Shown one piece after another: positions 48,497 through 56,996 of a stretch of 64,000 bases of DNA. The notes under the pieces were generated by a model. It ran no database searches. It was not told the DNA's origin and saw only the letters and a program-made list of their open reading frames with translations. This DNA is from Streptomyces sp. 7-21 (lineage in GTDB: Bacteria > Actinomycetota > Actinomycetes > Streptomycetales > Streptomycetaceae). A program made the position numbers and the translations under genes. Position 1 is the first letter of the stretch; the number at the start of each line of letters is the position of its first letter. The DNA is taken from the NCBI RefSeq assembly GCF_016741785.1, contig NZ_JAERRL010000002.1, positions 62,001 to 126,000 of the forward strand, in the 5' to 3' direction.

Positions 48497-49798
48497 CTAC
48501 AGGTCCGCCAGCGGCACGCGGCGCAGCTCGATCGACTCGTACGGGCCCAGCTGGCCGGTCTCGTACAGCACGCCCACGGTCGCGGCGTCCAGCTGCACCA
48601 GGTCCGAGTAGGCGGCGGGCAGCTCCGACAGCACCAGCGCCTTGCGGAACGTCTGCCCGCCGTCGTCGCTGCGCCACAGCGCCATCGCCTTGCGGGCGTC
48701 CGGCACCGAGGGGCCCGAGAACAGCAGCGGCCCGTCCGCGGTCTGGAGCACGCTGGCCTGCACGACGGGCACGTCGTCCAGGGTGGGCTGCGGGGCGTAC
48801 GGGTGCTGGAGCGTCTCGCCGCCGTCGAGGGAGTAGGCGTCCAGCCGCGCGCCCGGGGCGGTGCCGTTCTGGTCGCGGGAGTTGAAGTAGATCCGGCCGT
48901 CGGGGAGTTCGGCGGCGATCGACTCGTTCGGGTTGACCGTGCCGTCGTAGGCGCCGTCCGTGAACCCCAGCTGCCAGGTCTGGCCGCCGTCGTCGCTGTA
49001 CAGGGCGTGGGCGCCGTAGTAGCGGTCCTCGTCGCCGAGGTCGCCGGAGCCCTCGGGCGGCACCACCGAGTGGTTGGCGGGCACCACCAGCCGCCCGGCG
49101 TGCTCGCCGTGCGTCAGGGCGATGGCGTGGCCGGGGCCGGTGGCGTACCAGCGCCATTCGGGCGGCTTGACGTCCGCCGTGATCTCGCGCGGCGCGGTGA
49201 AGGTGAGGCCGTCGTCGTCGCTGGTCTGCACGAACACCCGGCGGCTGTCCTCCGGGGGCACCTCGCCCCGGGTGATCTCGCCCTCGGTGGCGTCACCGGC
49301 GTTGTAGCAGGTGACGAGCACGATCCGGCCGGTCGCCGGGTCGACCACGGGCGCCGGGTTGCCCCGGGTGTCGCCCTCGCCGGCGGCGACCACGGCCAGC
49401 GGCCCCCAGGTGCAGCCGCCGTCGGTCGAGCGCTTGACGACGACGTCGATGTCACCGGTGTCGGCGGCGCCGCTGACCCGGCCCTCGGCAAAGGCGAGCA
49501 CGGTGCCGGAGGCGGTGGTCACCACGGCGGGGATGCGGAACGTGTCGTAGCCGTCCTCGCCCGCGGCGAACGGGACCGAGGACGTGCACTCCTGCTGCCG
49601 GCCCGCCGGCGAGCCGGGCGCGGCGGCGGCGGGCGTCATCGAGGCCAGGACGCCGAGCACGGCGGTCGTGGTCACGGTCAGCAGCCGCAGCGTCGGGGAG
49701 ACGGCGGCGATCACCTGGCCGGACAGCCGGGAACCGGACAGGCGGGGGACAGACAGGCGGGAGAACCCGCAGGGAGAACGGAGGGAGGGCGCGCGCAT
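48497..49798 (-). CDS. Secreted exo-alpha-sialidase (GH33 type)
   Basis: 433 residues with a long Arg/Ser-rich n-region and signal peptide ending near AAAAPG. The catalytic domain has YDTFRIPAVV (the FRIP arginine), Asp-box repeats STDGGCTW, SDDGGQTW and SDDGGQTF, and TNxLHE-like late segments (YETGQLGPYESIELRR holds the Tyr-Glu region). Releases terminal sialic acids from glycans outside the cell. Convergent with the DapA/NanA-family gene. Confidence 0.9.
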   Translation of the reverse strand: MRAPSLRSPCGFSRLSVPRLSGSRLSGQVIAAVSPTLRLLTVTTTAVLGVLASMTPAAAAPGSPAGRQQECTSSVPFAAGEDGYDTFRIPAVVTTASGTVLAFAEGRVSGAADTGDIDVVVKRSTDGGCTWGPLAVVAAGEGDTRGNPAPVVDPATGRIVLVTCYNAGDATEGEITRGEVPPEDSRRVFVQTSDDDGLTFTAPREITADVKPPEWRWYATGPGHAIALTHGEHAGRLVVPANHSVVPPEGSGDLGDEDRYYGAHALYSDDGGQTWQLGFTDGAYDGTVNPNESIAAELPDGRIYFNSRDQNGTAPGARLDAYSLDGGETLQHPYAPQPTLDDVPVVQASVLQTADGPLLFSGPSVPDARKAMALWRSDDGGQTFRKALVLSELPAAYSDLVQLDAATVGVLYETGQLGPYESIELRRVPLADL

Positions 49799-49958
49799 GA
49801 GGAGGCTCCCTGGCTGGAGAAGCGTCGCTTGTCGGCGGTGCGGAGGGACGTTCGGACCATAGGACGATTACGCCCCGTGGGCAAGACATCGCGCGGTGCT
49901 GTCACCCGCCGGCGGGCCCGGGTACCGCCGCACGGTCCGGGCCCGCCGGGTCCGCCCG

Positions 49959-50618
49959 TCAGCCGGCGGCCGCGGCCACCGCCTCGGCGACGGGCGTGTC
50001 CCCGCTGGTCAGGTCGAGCGTCAGCCGGGCGGTGCGCGGCTCGTCCAGCAGCGCGAGCAGCACGGCCGCCACGTCGTCCCGGGGCACGTCGCCGCGCGGC
50101 AGCGAGGGCGCCAGCGCGACCTTGCCGGTGCCCGGCTCGTTGGTCAGCCGCCCGGGGCGCAGGATCGTCCAGTCCAGCGCGGTGCGCTGGCGGATGTCGG
50201 CGTCGGCGGCGCTCTTGGCCTTCAGGTAGGCGGCGAAGACGGGGTCGGTGCCGGGCGGCGGCGGGGAGTCGACGCTGATCGCCGACACGACGAGCAGCCG
50301 CCGCACGCCGGCCCGCTCGGCCGCGTCGGCGAGGAGCACGGCGGCGGCGCGGTCCACCGTCTCCTTCCGGGCGGCGCCGCTGCCCGGGCCCGCCCCCGCC
50401 GCGAAGACGGCGGCGTCGGCGCCTTCCAGGTGGGCCGCCACGTCCTCGACGGACGCCGCCTCCAGGTCGCACACGACCGGCTGGGCGCCCGCCTCCCGCA
50501 GGTCGTCGGCGTGGGCGGGGTTGCGGATCAGGCCCGCTGCCTCGTCCCCGCGCGCGGCGAGCAGCCGCTCCAGCCGCAGCGCGATCTGACCGTGTCCTCC
50601 AGCGATGACGATACGCAT
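49959..50618 (-). CDS. NAD(P)-binding (atypical SDR) protein
   Basis: 219 residues. N-terminal GGHGQIALRLERLLAARG is the dinucleotide-binding loop; VSAISVDSPP and LDWTILRPGRLTNEPGTGKV are characteristic of the SDR_a5/YwnB-like group with NAD(P)H-binding (PF13460 type). The usual catalytic Tyr-x3-Lys is present as YLKAKSAAD. Role unknown, possibly a quinone-reductase-like or NmrA-like redox sensor. Confidence 0.8.
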   Translation of the reverse strand: MRIVIAGGHGQIALRLERLLAARGDEAAGLIRNPAHADDLREAGAQPVVCDLEAASVEDVAAHLEGADAAVFAAGAGPGSGAARKETVDRAAAVLLADAAERAGVRRLLVVSAISVDSPPPPGTDPVFAAYLKAKSAADADIRQRTALDWTILRPGRLTNEPGTGKVALAPSLPRGDVPRDDVAAVLLALLDEPRTARLTLDLTSGDTPVAEAVAAAAG

Positions 50619-50664
50619 GGTCCGACGGTACGCGGTGTCATCCCGCCGTTCACCCGTGCCGGGC

Positions 50665-51954
50665 TCACTCGCCGGTGGCCTGGCGCGGCAGCCCGGGCCG
50701 CACGGGCGGCACGGCGCCGCCCGGCGTCCCCCGGTACTCGCGGACTGCGCTGGTGCGGGCTACGACCCGGCCCTGGTGGATCACCAGGCGGCTGTAGGCC
50801 AGCGACAGCGCGCCCGGCACGGTGTCGCCGCGCACCGCGAGCAGGTCGGCGGGGAACCCGGCCGCCACCCGCACCTCGGGCAGCCCGAGCGCGGCCCGGG
50901 CCCGGGCGCTGACCGCCTCGTAGGCGGCCTGCGCCGTCAGCTCCCCGCGCGTGGCCAGCAGATACGCGGCCTCCAGCGGGTCGCCGCGGCCGACCGGGTT
51001 GGCGGCGTCGCGCAGCGTGCCGCTGCCGGCGGTGACCGGCACCCCCGCCGCCGCCAGCAGCCGCACCGGCGCGGCGGGAGGCGGGCCGGGCGCGGCCAGG
51101 GAGCACGGCCCCTGCGGCAGGCACGCCACGGTGACCCCGGCGGCGGCGAGCTGTTCGGCGGCGCGGGCCGCCACGTCGGCGGGCAGCCGGGCCAGCCCGG
51201 CGCAGGGGCCGAGGGTGACGCCGCCGGGGCAGGCGGCCACGGCCGCGGCCAGCCGGTGGAGCCGGGCCGGGTCGGCCGCGTCGGTGTGCAGGTCGAGCGG
51301 GCGGCCGTGCTCCTCGGCGACGGCCCGGACCGCCTCGGCGTAGCCGGCCGGGTCGGGATCGAGGTCGGGGGTGCCGCCGAGCGCGTCCGCGCCCATGGCG
51401 GCGGCCTCGCGCAGCATGGCCCGGTTGTCGGCGCCGCTGCGTCCGGTGAGGCGGCGGGGCGCGGCCACGGTGGTCAGGGTGGCCAGGCCCCGCAGCGCCC
51501 GCCGGGCGGCGAGGGCGGCCTCCAGCGCGGCCAGGCCGTGGGCGTCGCCGACGCGGATGTGGGTGCGCTGTGCGGTGGCACCGTGCCCGAGCTGGACGAG
51601 CGCGGCCTCGGTGATGCGGCGCCGCAGCGCGGCCGGGCCGCCGGGGACGGGCTCCGGGCCGGTGCCGGTCAGGGCGCTGTCGAGGTGGGCGTGCGGTTCG
51701 GCGGGCGCGGGCAGCAGCAGGTAGCCGGAGAGGTTGAGCCGGGCGGGCGTTCCGCGCGCTCCCGGTGCGGCCTCGCCGGACACGGACGGCGGCACGGACC
51801 GGGACACGGACGGGGGCACGGGCAGGCTGCCGGGGGTGCCGACGGCCTTGACGCGTCCCGCGCTGAGCAGGACGTCGACGGTGCGGCCGTCGGCGAGCCG
51901 GGGGCCGGACAGCACGAGGACGGTGGCGTCGGCGGCCAGGCTGGGGTCGGGCAC
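50665..51954 (-). CDS. Amidohydrolase superfamily protein (cytosine-deaminase-like)
   Basis: 429 residues. Metal-binding HxH in EPHAHLDSALTG, a further His in LDLHTDAADP and a barrel typical of cytosine deaminase-like enzymes; the expected late Asp lies in TAGSGTLRDAANP. A Ser/Pro/Val-rich insertion of low complexity lies near residues 45-65. Substrate unknown; it is a conserved Streptomyces gene and the last one before the tRNA-Thr gene. Confidence 0.75.
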   Translation of the reverse strand: MPDPSLAADATVLVLSGPRLADGRTVDVLLSAGRVKAVGTPGSLPVPPSVSRSVPPSVSGEAAPGARGTPARLNLSGYLLLPAPAEPHAHLDSALTGTGPEPVPGGPAALRRRITEAALVQLGHGATAQRTHIRVGDAHGLAALEAALAARRALRGLATLTTVAAPRRLTGRSGADNRAMLREAAAMGADALGGTPDLDPDPAGYAEAVRAVAEEHGRPLDLHTDAADPARLHRLAAAVAACPGGVTLGPCAGLARLPADVAARAAEQLAAAGVTVACLPQGPCSLAAPGPPPAAPVRLLAAAGVPVTAGSGTLRDAANPVGRGDPLEAAYLLATRGELTAQAAYEAVSARARAALGLPEVRVAAGFPADLLAVRGDTVPGALSLAYSRLVIHQGRVVARTSAVREYRGTPGGAVPPVRPGLPRQATGE

Positions 51955-52135
51955 GAGGCGAGCGTACGGCGGCGGGTCCGTGGCGCCGGGGCAGCGGCCG
52001 CCTCGGGCGCCTCGTGTCGGGCGGGAAACGGGCCCGCGGCGGGGGCGCCAAGGGTGGCTGTGACGACGGGCACGGGGTCCGGTGGCGTTACCGATTTCGC
52101 CTCTGGCGCCGGAACGTGTAATCTCTTCAGCGCTC

Positions 52136-52208
52136 GCCCCAATAGCTCAGTCGGCAGAGCGTCTCCATGGTAAGGAGAAGGTCAACGGTTCGATTCCGTT
52201 TTGGGGCT
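52136..52208 (+). tRNA. tRNA-Thr (GGT)
   Basis: Acceptor GCCCCAA/TTGGGGC, anticodon loop ATGGTAA with GGT, T arm ACGGTTCGATTCCGT. 73 nt, CCA not encoded. Confidence 0.96.
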
Positions 52209-52255
52209 CTAGGGTGCGGGATCTCTCGCCCGTGGGTGGGAGGTCTCCCGCTCTT

Positions 52256-52328
52256 GGCGGCGTAGCTCAGTCGGTAGAGCAAACGGCTCATAATCGTTGT
52301 GTCACCGGTTCGAGTCCGGTCGCCGCTA
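52256..52328 (+). tRNA. tRNA-Met (CAT), elongator
   Basis: Acceptor GGCGGCG/CGCCGCT (one G-T), anticodon loop CTCATAA with CAT, T arm ACCGGTTCGAGTCCGGT. The A1/G1 pairing and lack of initiator features mark it as elongator. 73 nt, CCA not encoded. Confidence 0.95.
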
Positions 52329-52413
52329 CACCAGGTAGCCGATTACGGGGTCGCACCTCGGGGTCGGCTACTGACTCTGTTTCGACCCAGTCGTCCCGGC
52401 AAGGAGCACCCAC

Positions 52414-52578
52414 GTGGCTGCCACCGATGTCCGCCCGAAGATCACGCTGGCATGCGTGGAGTGCAAGGAGCGGAACTACATCACCAAGAAGAACCGGCGC
52501 AACGACCCGGACCGTCTTGAGCTGAAGAAGCACTGCCCGCGCTGCAACGCGCACACCACGCACCGCGAGACGCGCTGA
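52414..52578 (+). CDS. rpmG: 50S ribosomal protein L33
   Basis: 54 residues from a GTG preceded by AAGGAGCACCCAC. Sequence [20 protein letters not shown] continues with [20 protein letters not shown] to [13 protein letters not shown]. Cys14, Cys17, Cys41 and Cys44 form a zinc ribbon (the zinc-containing C+ form). Situated right after tRNA-Thr and tRNA-Met and before the MaoC pair, an order shared with mycobacteria (rpmG2-hadAB). Confidence 0.97.
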   Translation: MAATDVRPKITLACVECKERNYITKKNRRNDPDRLELKKHCPRCNAHTTHRETR

Positions 52579-52718
52579 CCGCACCGCGTGCGTTGGCCCA
52601 AGGCGCCAAAGCCGCCCGGCCTGACGTTGTACGAGGCCGCTCCCGCCAGCCGGGGGCGGCCTCGTTACATTGGCGGAGCCTGACCCGACCAGCCGACCAG
52701 GAATGAGGACGCTCGCCC

Positions 52719-53210
52719 ATGGCGCTCGATCAGTCCTTCGTGGGCCGCAGCTACCCGCCCACCGAGCCCTACGAGGTGGGGCGGGAGAAGATCCGCGAGT
52801 TCGCTGAGGCGATCGGGGACCCGAACCCGGCGTACCGGGACCCCGAGGCGGCGCGGGCCCTGGGGCACGAGGATGTCATCGCGCCCCCGACGTTCGTCTT
52901 CGTGATCAGCTACCGGGCGGCCGGGCAGGTCATCCGGGACCCCGAGCTGGGGCTCGACTTCACCAGGGTCGTCCACGGCGACCAGCGGTTCAGCTACACC
53001 CGGCCGGTGCGGGCCGGGGACCGGCTGACCGTGACGTCCAGCATCCATTCGATCAAGTCGCTGGCGGGCAACGAGGTCCTGGAGATCAGGGGCGAGGTGC
53101 ACGACGCCGCGGGCGAGCACGTCGCGACCGCCATGACCAAGCTCGTGGCACGCAAGCGGGAGGACGCCGGCGGGGAGGCCGGCGAGGGCACGGGGAGCGA
53201 AGAGGCATGA
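52719..53210 (+). CDS. MaoC-like dehydratase subunit, HadA-like (N-terminal type)
   Basis: 163 residues; ATG after CCAGGAATGAGG. UPF0336/MaoC_N features: YPPTEPYEVGREKIREFAEA, IGDPNPAYRDPEAARALGHE and VIAPPTFVFVI. This subunit lacks the hydratase motif and pairs with the downstream protein, whose start overlaps its stop by four bases. In mycobacteria the equivalent HadA forms the FAS II dehydratase with HadB. Confidence 0.92.
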   Translation: MALDQSFVGRSYPPTEPYEVGREKIREFAEAIGDPNPAYRDPEAARALGHEDVIAPPTFVFVISYRAAGQVIRDPELGLDFTRVVHGDQRFSYTRPVRAGDRLTVTSSIHSIKSLAGNEVLEIRGEVHDAAGEHVATAMTKLVARKREDAGGEAGEGTGSEEA

Positions 53211-53650
53211 CCGCGAAGATCGCCTACGCCGACGTCGAGCCGGGCACGGAGCTGCCCGCCCAGGTCTTCCCCGTGAACCGGGAGACGCTGGTCCGCTACG
53301 CCGGGGCGTCAGGGGACTTCAACCCCATTCACTGGAACGAGCGATTCGCCCGTGAGGTGGGGCTGCCGGGCGTGATCGCGCACGGCATGTTCACGATGGC
53401 CCAGGCGATCCGCGTGGTCACGGACTGGGTGGGCGACCCGGGCGCGGTGGCCGAGTACGGCGTGCGGTTCACCAAGCCGGTGGTGGTGCCCGACGGGCCG
53501 GCCGACGCCCCCACCGCCGAGATCGAGGTCACCGGCAAGGTGGCCGCGAAGCTGGACGACGAGGCCCGGACGGTCCGCGTGGACCTGGTGGCCCGCAGCG
53601 GCGGGCAGAAGGTGCTGGGCATGTCCCGGGCGGTCGTCCGGCTGGCCTGA
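53207..53650 (+). CDS. MaoC-like (R)-hydratase subunit, HadB-like
   Basis: 147 residues. Hydratase-2 motif GASGDFNPIHWNERFAREVG with catalytic Asp and His, followed by LPGVIAHGMFTMAQA. Forms a heterodimer with the HadA-like protein from the overlapping gene. Streptomyces do not make mycolic acids, so the pair probably dehydrates or hydrates another 3-hydroxyacyl thioester. Confidence 0.92.
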   Translation: MTAKIAYADVEPGTELPAQVFPVNRETLVRYAGASGDFNPIHWNERFAREVGLPGVIAHGMFTMAQAIRVVTDWVGDPGAVAEYGVRFTKPVVVPDGPADAPTAEIEVTGKVAAKLDDEARTVRVDLVARSGGQKVLGMSRAVVRLA

Positions 53651-53669
53651 ACCCGCCGCCCTTGCCAAG

Positions 53670-53690
53670 GAAGTAATCAGTCACTAACTT
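53670..53690 (+). promoter_or_regulatory. Operator for the TetR gene
   Basis: GAAGTAATCAGTCACTAACTT, directly before the TetR ATG. Its complement AAGTTAGTGACTGATTACTT matches AAGTTATTGACTGATCACT at 54329 in front of the MFS gene. The shared AAGTTA-TGACTGAT-ACT core is the presumed TetR site. Confidence 0.75.
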
Positions 53691-53697
53691 ACTCGCC

Positions 53698-54285
53698 ATG
53701 GCCAAGGAGAGCGCGCGCATGAGCGCCGAGGAGCGGCGCGAGGCCGTGCTGTCCGCCGCCATCAAGGAGTTCGCCCGCGGCGGGTACGCGGGCACCGCGA
53801 CGGCCGCCATCGCGCGGCGCGTCGGGGTGTCCCAGCCGTACCTGTTCCGCCTCTTCCCCGACAAGCGCGCCCTCTTCCTCGCGGCGGCCAAGCGCTGCAC
53901 GGAGGAGATCCGGCAGGTGCTCCTGCGCGCCGGTGAGGGGGCCGAGGACCCGGAGGCGGCACGGGCGGCGATGGGCGACGCGTACGTCGAGCTGGTCGCC
54001 GACCGCGACCGGCTGATGTTCCAGCTCCAGATGTACGTGGCCGTCCACGCCGCCGAGGTCGCGGGCGACAGCGAGTTCGGCGCCGAGGTCCGCGCCTCGT
54101 TCCGCGAGCTGTGGGAGACGGTGCATCTCGTGCTCGGTGGGCAGGACGAGCACACCTGGGACTTCGTCTCCTCCGGCATGCTCGTCAACGTGCTGCTGGC
54201 GCTGGGTTTCCCGCCCGGCGGCGACCTGTGGGGCGCCTGCGACGTCTTCGAGGCCCATGGGGTGACGTCTGGCCCGGGGACCTGA
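53698..54285 (+). CDS. TetR-family regulator of the adjacent MFS exporter
   Basis: 195 residues. Helix-turn-helix in residues about 12-55 (LSAAIKEFARGGYAGTATAA, IARRVGVSQPYLFRLFPDKR); helical ligand domain follows, with C-terminal DUF-like DHRRL features. Operator-like sequences occur before this gene and before the MFS gene, so it should repress both. Autoregulation is expected because the site abuts its start. Confidence 0.92.
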   Translation: MAKESARMSAEERREAVLSAAIKEFARGGYAGTATAAIARRVGVSQPYLFRLFPDKRALFLAAAKRCTEEIRQVLLRAGEGAEDPEAARAAMGDAYVELVADRDRLMFQLQMYVAVHAAEVAGDSEFGAEVRASFRELWETVHLVLGGQDEHTWDFVSSGMLVNVLLALGFPPGGDLWGACDVFEAHGVTSGPGT

Positions 54286-54327
54286 CCGGCGCTGGCGCCC
54301 GGACCGGGCGCCGCCGTGTGCCCGCGG

Positions 54328-54350
54328 AAGTTATTGACTGATCACTACTT
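54328..54350 (+). promoter_or_regulatory. Operator for the MFS gene
   Basis: GAAGTTATTGACTGATCACTACTT around 54328-54350 shares the core AAGTTA-TGACTGAT-ACT with 53670-53690 (on the other strand). It overlaps the likely MFS promoter, 17 bases before the start. Confidence 0.75.
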
Positions 54351-54366
54351 TAGGGAGGGGGAGGCT

Positions 54367-55842
54367 GTGGCCTCACCACCACAGACCAGCGCCACCGCAC
54401 CGGGCGCCAGCCGCGCCGCCATCGTCTGGACCCTGATCCTCACCAGCGCCGCCGCCTTCATGGCCGCGCTCGACAACCTCGTCGTCACCACCGCCCTCCC
54501 CGTCATCCGGGAGGACATCGGCGGCGGCATCTCCGCCCTGGAGTGGTTCGTCAACGGCTACACCCTGCCGTTCGCCTGCCTGCTGCTGCTCGGTGCCGCG
54601 CTCGGCGACCGCTTCGGCCGCCGCCTGCTCTTCGGCATCGGCGTGGCCGTCTTCACCGCCGCCTCGGCCGCCGCAGCCCTCGCCGGCTCCTCCGGCCAGC
54701 TCATCGCCGCCCGCGCCGTGCAGGGGACGGGCGCGGCCCTGATCATGCCGCTGGGCCTGACGCTGATCTCCGCCGTCGTCCCGCCCGGGCGGCGCGGCGC
54801 CGCCTTCGGCGTCTGGGGCGCCGTCCAGGGCCTGGCCATCGCGGGCGGACCGCTCGTCGGCGGCACCATCACCGAACACCTCTCCTGGGAGTGGATCTTC
54901 TGGCTGAACGTGCCCATCGGCCTCGCCCTGCTCCCGCCGCTCTTCCTGCGCCTCCCCGAGAGCAAGGGCCCCAACGACCGGCTCGACCTGCCCGGCACCG
55001 CCCTGGCCAGCGCCGGCCTGTTCGGCATCGTCTTCGCCATCGTCCGGGGCAACGACCACGGCTGGACCTCCGCCGGCGTCCTCGGCGGCTTCCTGCTCGG
55101 CGGCCTGCTGCTGGCGGCCTTCACCGCCTGGGAGCTGCGCACGCCGCACCCGATGCTCCCGATGCGGTTCTTCCGCTCCCGCACCTTCAGCACTGTCAAC
55201 GCCGTCAGCCTGCTCACGCTGGCCGGCATGTTCGGCTCCATCTTCCTGCTGACGCAGTTCCTCCAGCTCATCCAGGGCTACTCGCCGCAGGAGGCCGGGG
55301 TGCGGATGCTGCCGTGGACCATGATGCCGATGGTCGTCTCCCCGCTCGCGGGCACGCTCAGCGACCGCGTGGGCGGGCGGCCGGTCGTCGCCGCCGGGCT
55401 GGCGTCCATGGCCGTGGCCATGGGCTGGCTGGCGCTGATCGCCGAGCCGGACATCAGCTACCCCAGCCAGGTCCCGGCGCTGATGCTCGCCGGCGCGGGC
55501 ATGGCCATGTTCTTCGCGCCGACCGGCGCCATGGTCATGGGCGCCGTGCCGGCCGCCGAACAGGGCATCGCCTCGGGCGTCAACAACGCGCTGCGCGAGA
55601 TCGGAGGAGCGCTCGGCATCGCCGTGCTCGCCGCCGTCTTCTCCGCCCAGGGCGGCTACGAGACGCCGCAGCGGTTCACCGACGGGCTCGTGCCCGCCCT
55701 GTGGGTGGCCGTGGCCGCCCTGGTGGTGGCGGAGGCGGTGCTGTTCCTCGGGCCGCGGCGGCCGGCCCGGCAGCGCTCCGGCGACGGGAACGGCGACGGG
55801 CCGTCCGCCGCCGTCCCGGCCGAGGCCGGCGCGGGCGTCTGA
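54367..55842 (+). CDS. MFS multidrug exporter (DHA2/EmrB-QacA type, 14 TM)
   Basis: 491 residues from the GTG at 54367, preceded by GGGAGGGGGAGGCT; an upstream in-frame ATG at 54316 lies within the operator. Motif A-like GDRFGRRLLFGIGVAVFT, motif C-like GPLVGGTITEHLSWEWIFWL and LDNLVVTTALPVIREDI at helix 1 are diagnostic of the 14-helix DHA2 exporters. Controlled by the preceding TetR gene through matched operators. Substrate unknown. A stem-loop separates it from murB. Confidence 0.93.
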   Translation: MASPPQTSATAPGASRAAIVWTLILTSAAAFMAALDNLVVTTALPVIREDIGGGISALEWFVNGYTLPFACLLLLGAALGDRFGRRLLFGIGVAVFTAASAAAALAGSSGQLIAARAVQGTGAALIMPLGLTLISAVVPPGRRGAAFGVWGAVQGLAIAGGPLVGGTITEHLSWEWIFWLNVPIGLALLPPLFLRLPESKGPNDRLDLPGTALASAGLFGIVFAIVRGNDHGWTSAGVLGGFLLGGLLLAAFTAWELRTPHPMLPMRFFRSRTFSTVNAVSLLTLAGMFGSIFLLTQFLQLIQGYSPQEAGVRMLPWTMMPMVVSPLAGTLSDRVGGRPVVAAGLASMAVAMGWLALIAEPDISYPSQVPALMLAGAGMAMFFAPTGAMVMGAVPAAEQGIASGVNNALREIGGALGIAVLAAVFSAQGGYETPQRFTDGLVPALWVAVAALVVAEAVLFLGPRRPARQRSGDGNGDGPSAAVPAEAGAGV

Positions 55843-55869
55843 CCCGGCCGCCCCGGCCGCCCCGGCCGC

Positions 55870-55913
55870 CCCCTTCCGGAACCGGGCCGGGCAGCTGCCG
55901 GTTCCGGAAGGGG
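55870..55913 (+). terminator. 16-bp stem-loop between MFS gene and murB
   Basis: CCCCTTCCGGAACCGG (55870-55885) and CCGGTTCCGGAAGGGG (55898-55913) are perfectly complementary. Confidence 0.85.
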
Positions 55914-55940
55914 AGGCGGCGTCCGGCCTATCCTGGCCGG

Positions 55941-56996
55941 GTGAACGAGACCCTCGACGCCCCGCTGGCCGGGCTGACCACGCTCCGCCTCGGCGGCCCC
56001 GCCCGCCGCCTCGTCACCGCCACCACCGACGAGGAGATCATCGAGGCCGTCCAGCGGGCCGACACCGACGGCACCCCGCTGCTGCTCATCGGCGGCGGCA
56101 GCAACCTCGTCATCGCTGACGAGGGCTTCCCCGGCACCGCGCTGCGCATCGCCACCACCGGCTTCCGCCTCGACGGCACAAGCCTCGAACTCGCCGCCGG
56201 CGAGGACTGGTCCGCCGCCGTCGCCCGCACCGTCGAGGCCGGGCTCGCGGGCCTGGAGTGCCTCGCCGGGATTCCCGGCTCCGCCGGCGCCACCCCGGTC
56301 CAGAACGTCGGCGCCTACGGCCAGGAGGTCTCCGCCGTCCTCACCGAGGTCGTCGCCTACGACCGCGCCACCCGCACCCGCGTCACCATCCCCGCCGCCG
56401 AGTGCGGCTTCGCCTACCGCCACAGCCGGTTCAAGGCCGAACCAGACCGGCACGTCATCCTGCGCGTCCGCTTCGCGCTCGAGGACGCCGGCGGCCTGTC
56501 CGCCCCCATCCGCTACGCCGAGACCGCCCGGCTGCTCGGCGTCAGCCCCGGCGACCGCGTGCCGGCCGCCGACGCCCGCGAGGCCGTGCTGAAGCTGCGC
56601 ACCGGCAAGGGCATGGTGCTCGACCCGGAGGACCACGACACCTGGTCGGCGGGCTCGTTCTTCACCAACCCCGTGCTCACCGAGGCCGAGTACGCCGCGT
56701 TCCTCGACCGCGTCGCCGCCCGCCTCGGCCCCGGCACCCTGCCGCCCGCCTACCCGGCCGGCGAGGGCCTCACCAAGACCTCCGCGGCCTGGCTGATCGA
56801 CAAGGCCGGGTTCCCCAAGGGCTACGGCACCGGACCCGCCCGCATCTCCGGCAAGCACACCCTCGCGCTTACCAACCGGGGCGGCGCCACCACCGCCGAC
56901 CTGCTCGCCCTCGCCCGTGAGATCCGCGACGGCGTGCGCGAGGCGTTCGGCATCACCCTCGTCAACGAGCCCGTGACCGTCGGCGTCAGCCTGTAG
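55941..56996 (+). CDS. murB: UDP-N-acetylmuramate dehydrogenase MurB
   Basis: 351 residues, GTG start after CTATCCTGGCCGG. Reduces UDP-GlcNAc-enolpyruvate to UDP-MurNAc using FAD and NADPH. FAD-binding GGGSNLVIADEG, AGIPGSAGATPVQNVGAYGQ, substrate region YRHSRFKAEPDRHVILRVRF and C-terminal GYGTGPARISGKHTLALTN are present. The catalytic proton donor Ser lies in AGSFFTNPV. The last 11 bases overlap the convergent adenosine deaminase gene. Confidence 0.95.
   Translation: MNETLDAPLAGLTTLRLGGPARRLVTATTDEEIIEAVQRADTDGTPLLLIGGGSNLVIADEGFPGTALRIATTGFRLDGTSLELAAGEDWSAAVARTVEAGLAGLECLAGIPGSAGATPVQNVGAYGQEVSAVLTEVVAYDRATRTRVTIPAAECGFAYRHSRFKAEPDRHVILRVRFALEDAGGLSAPIRYAETARLLGVSPGDRVPAADAREAVLKLRTGKGMVLDPEDHDTWSAGSFFTNPVLTEAEYAAFLDRVAARLGPGTLPPAYPAGEGLTKTSAAWLIDKAGFPKGYGTGPARISGKHTLALTNRGGATTADLLALAREIRDGVREAFGITLVNEPVTVGVSL

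Noticed and set aside
6301..52135. Insertion sequence or integrase genes in the accessory block
   Set aside because: No transposase DDE or serine/tyrosine recombinase motifs and no terminal repeats with target duplications were recognised.
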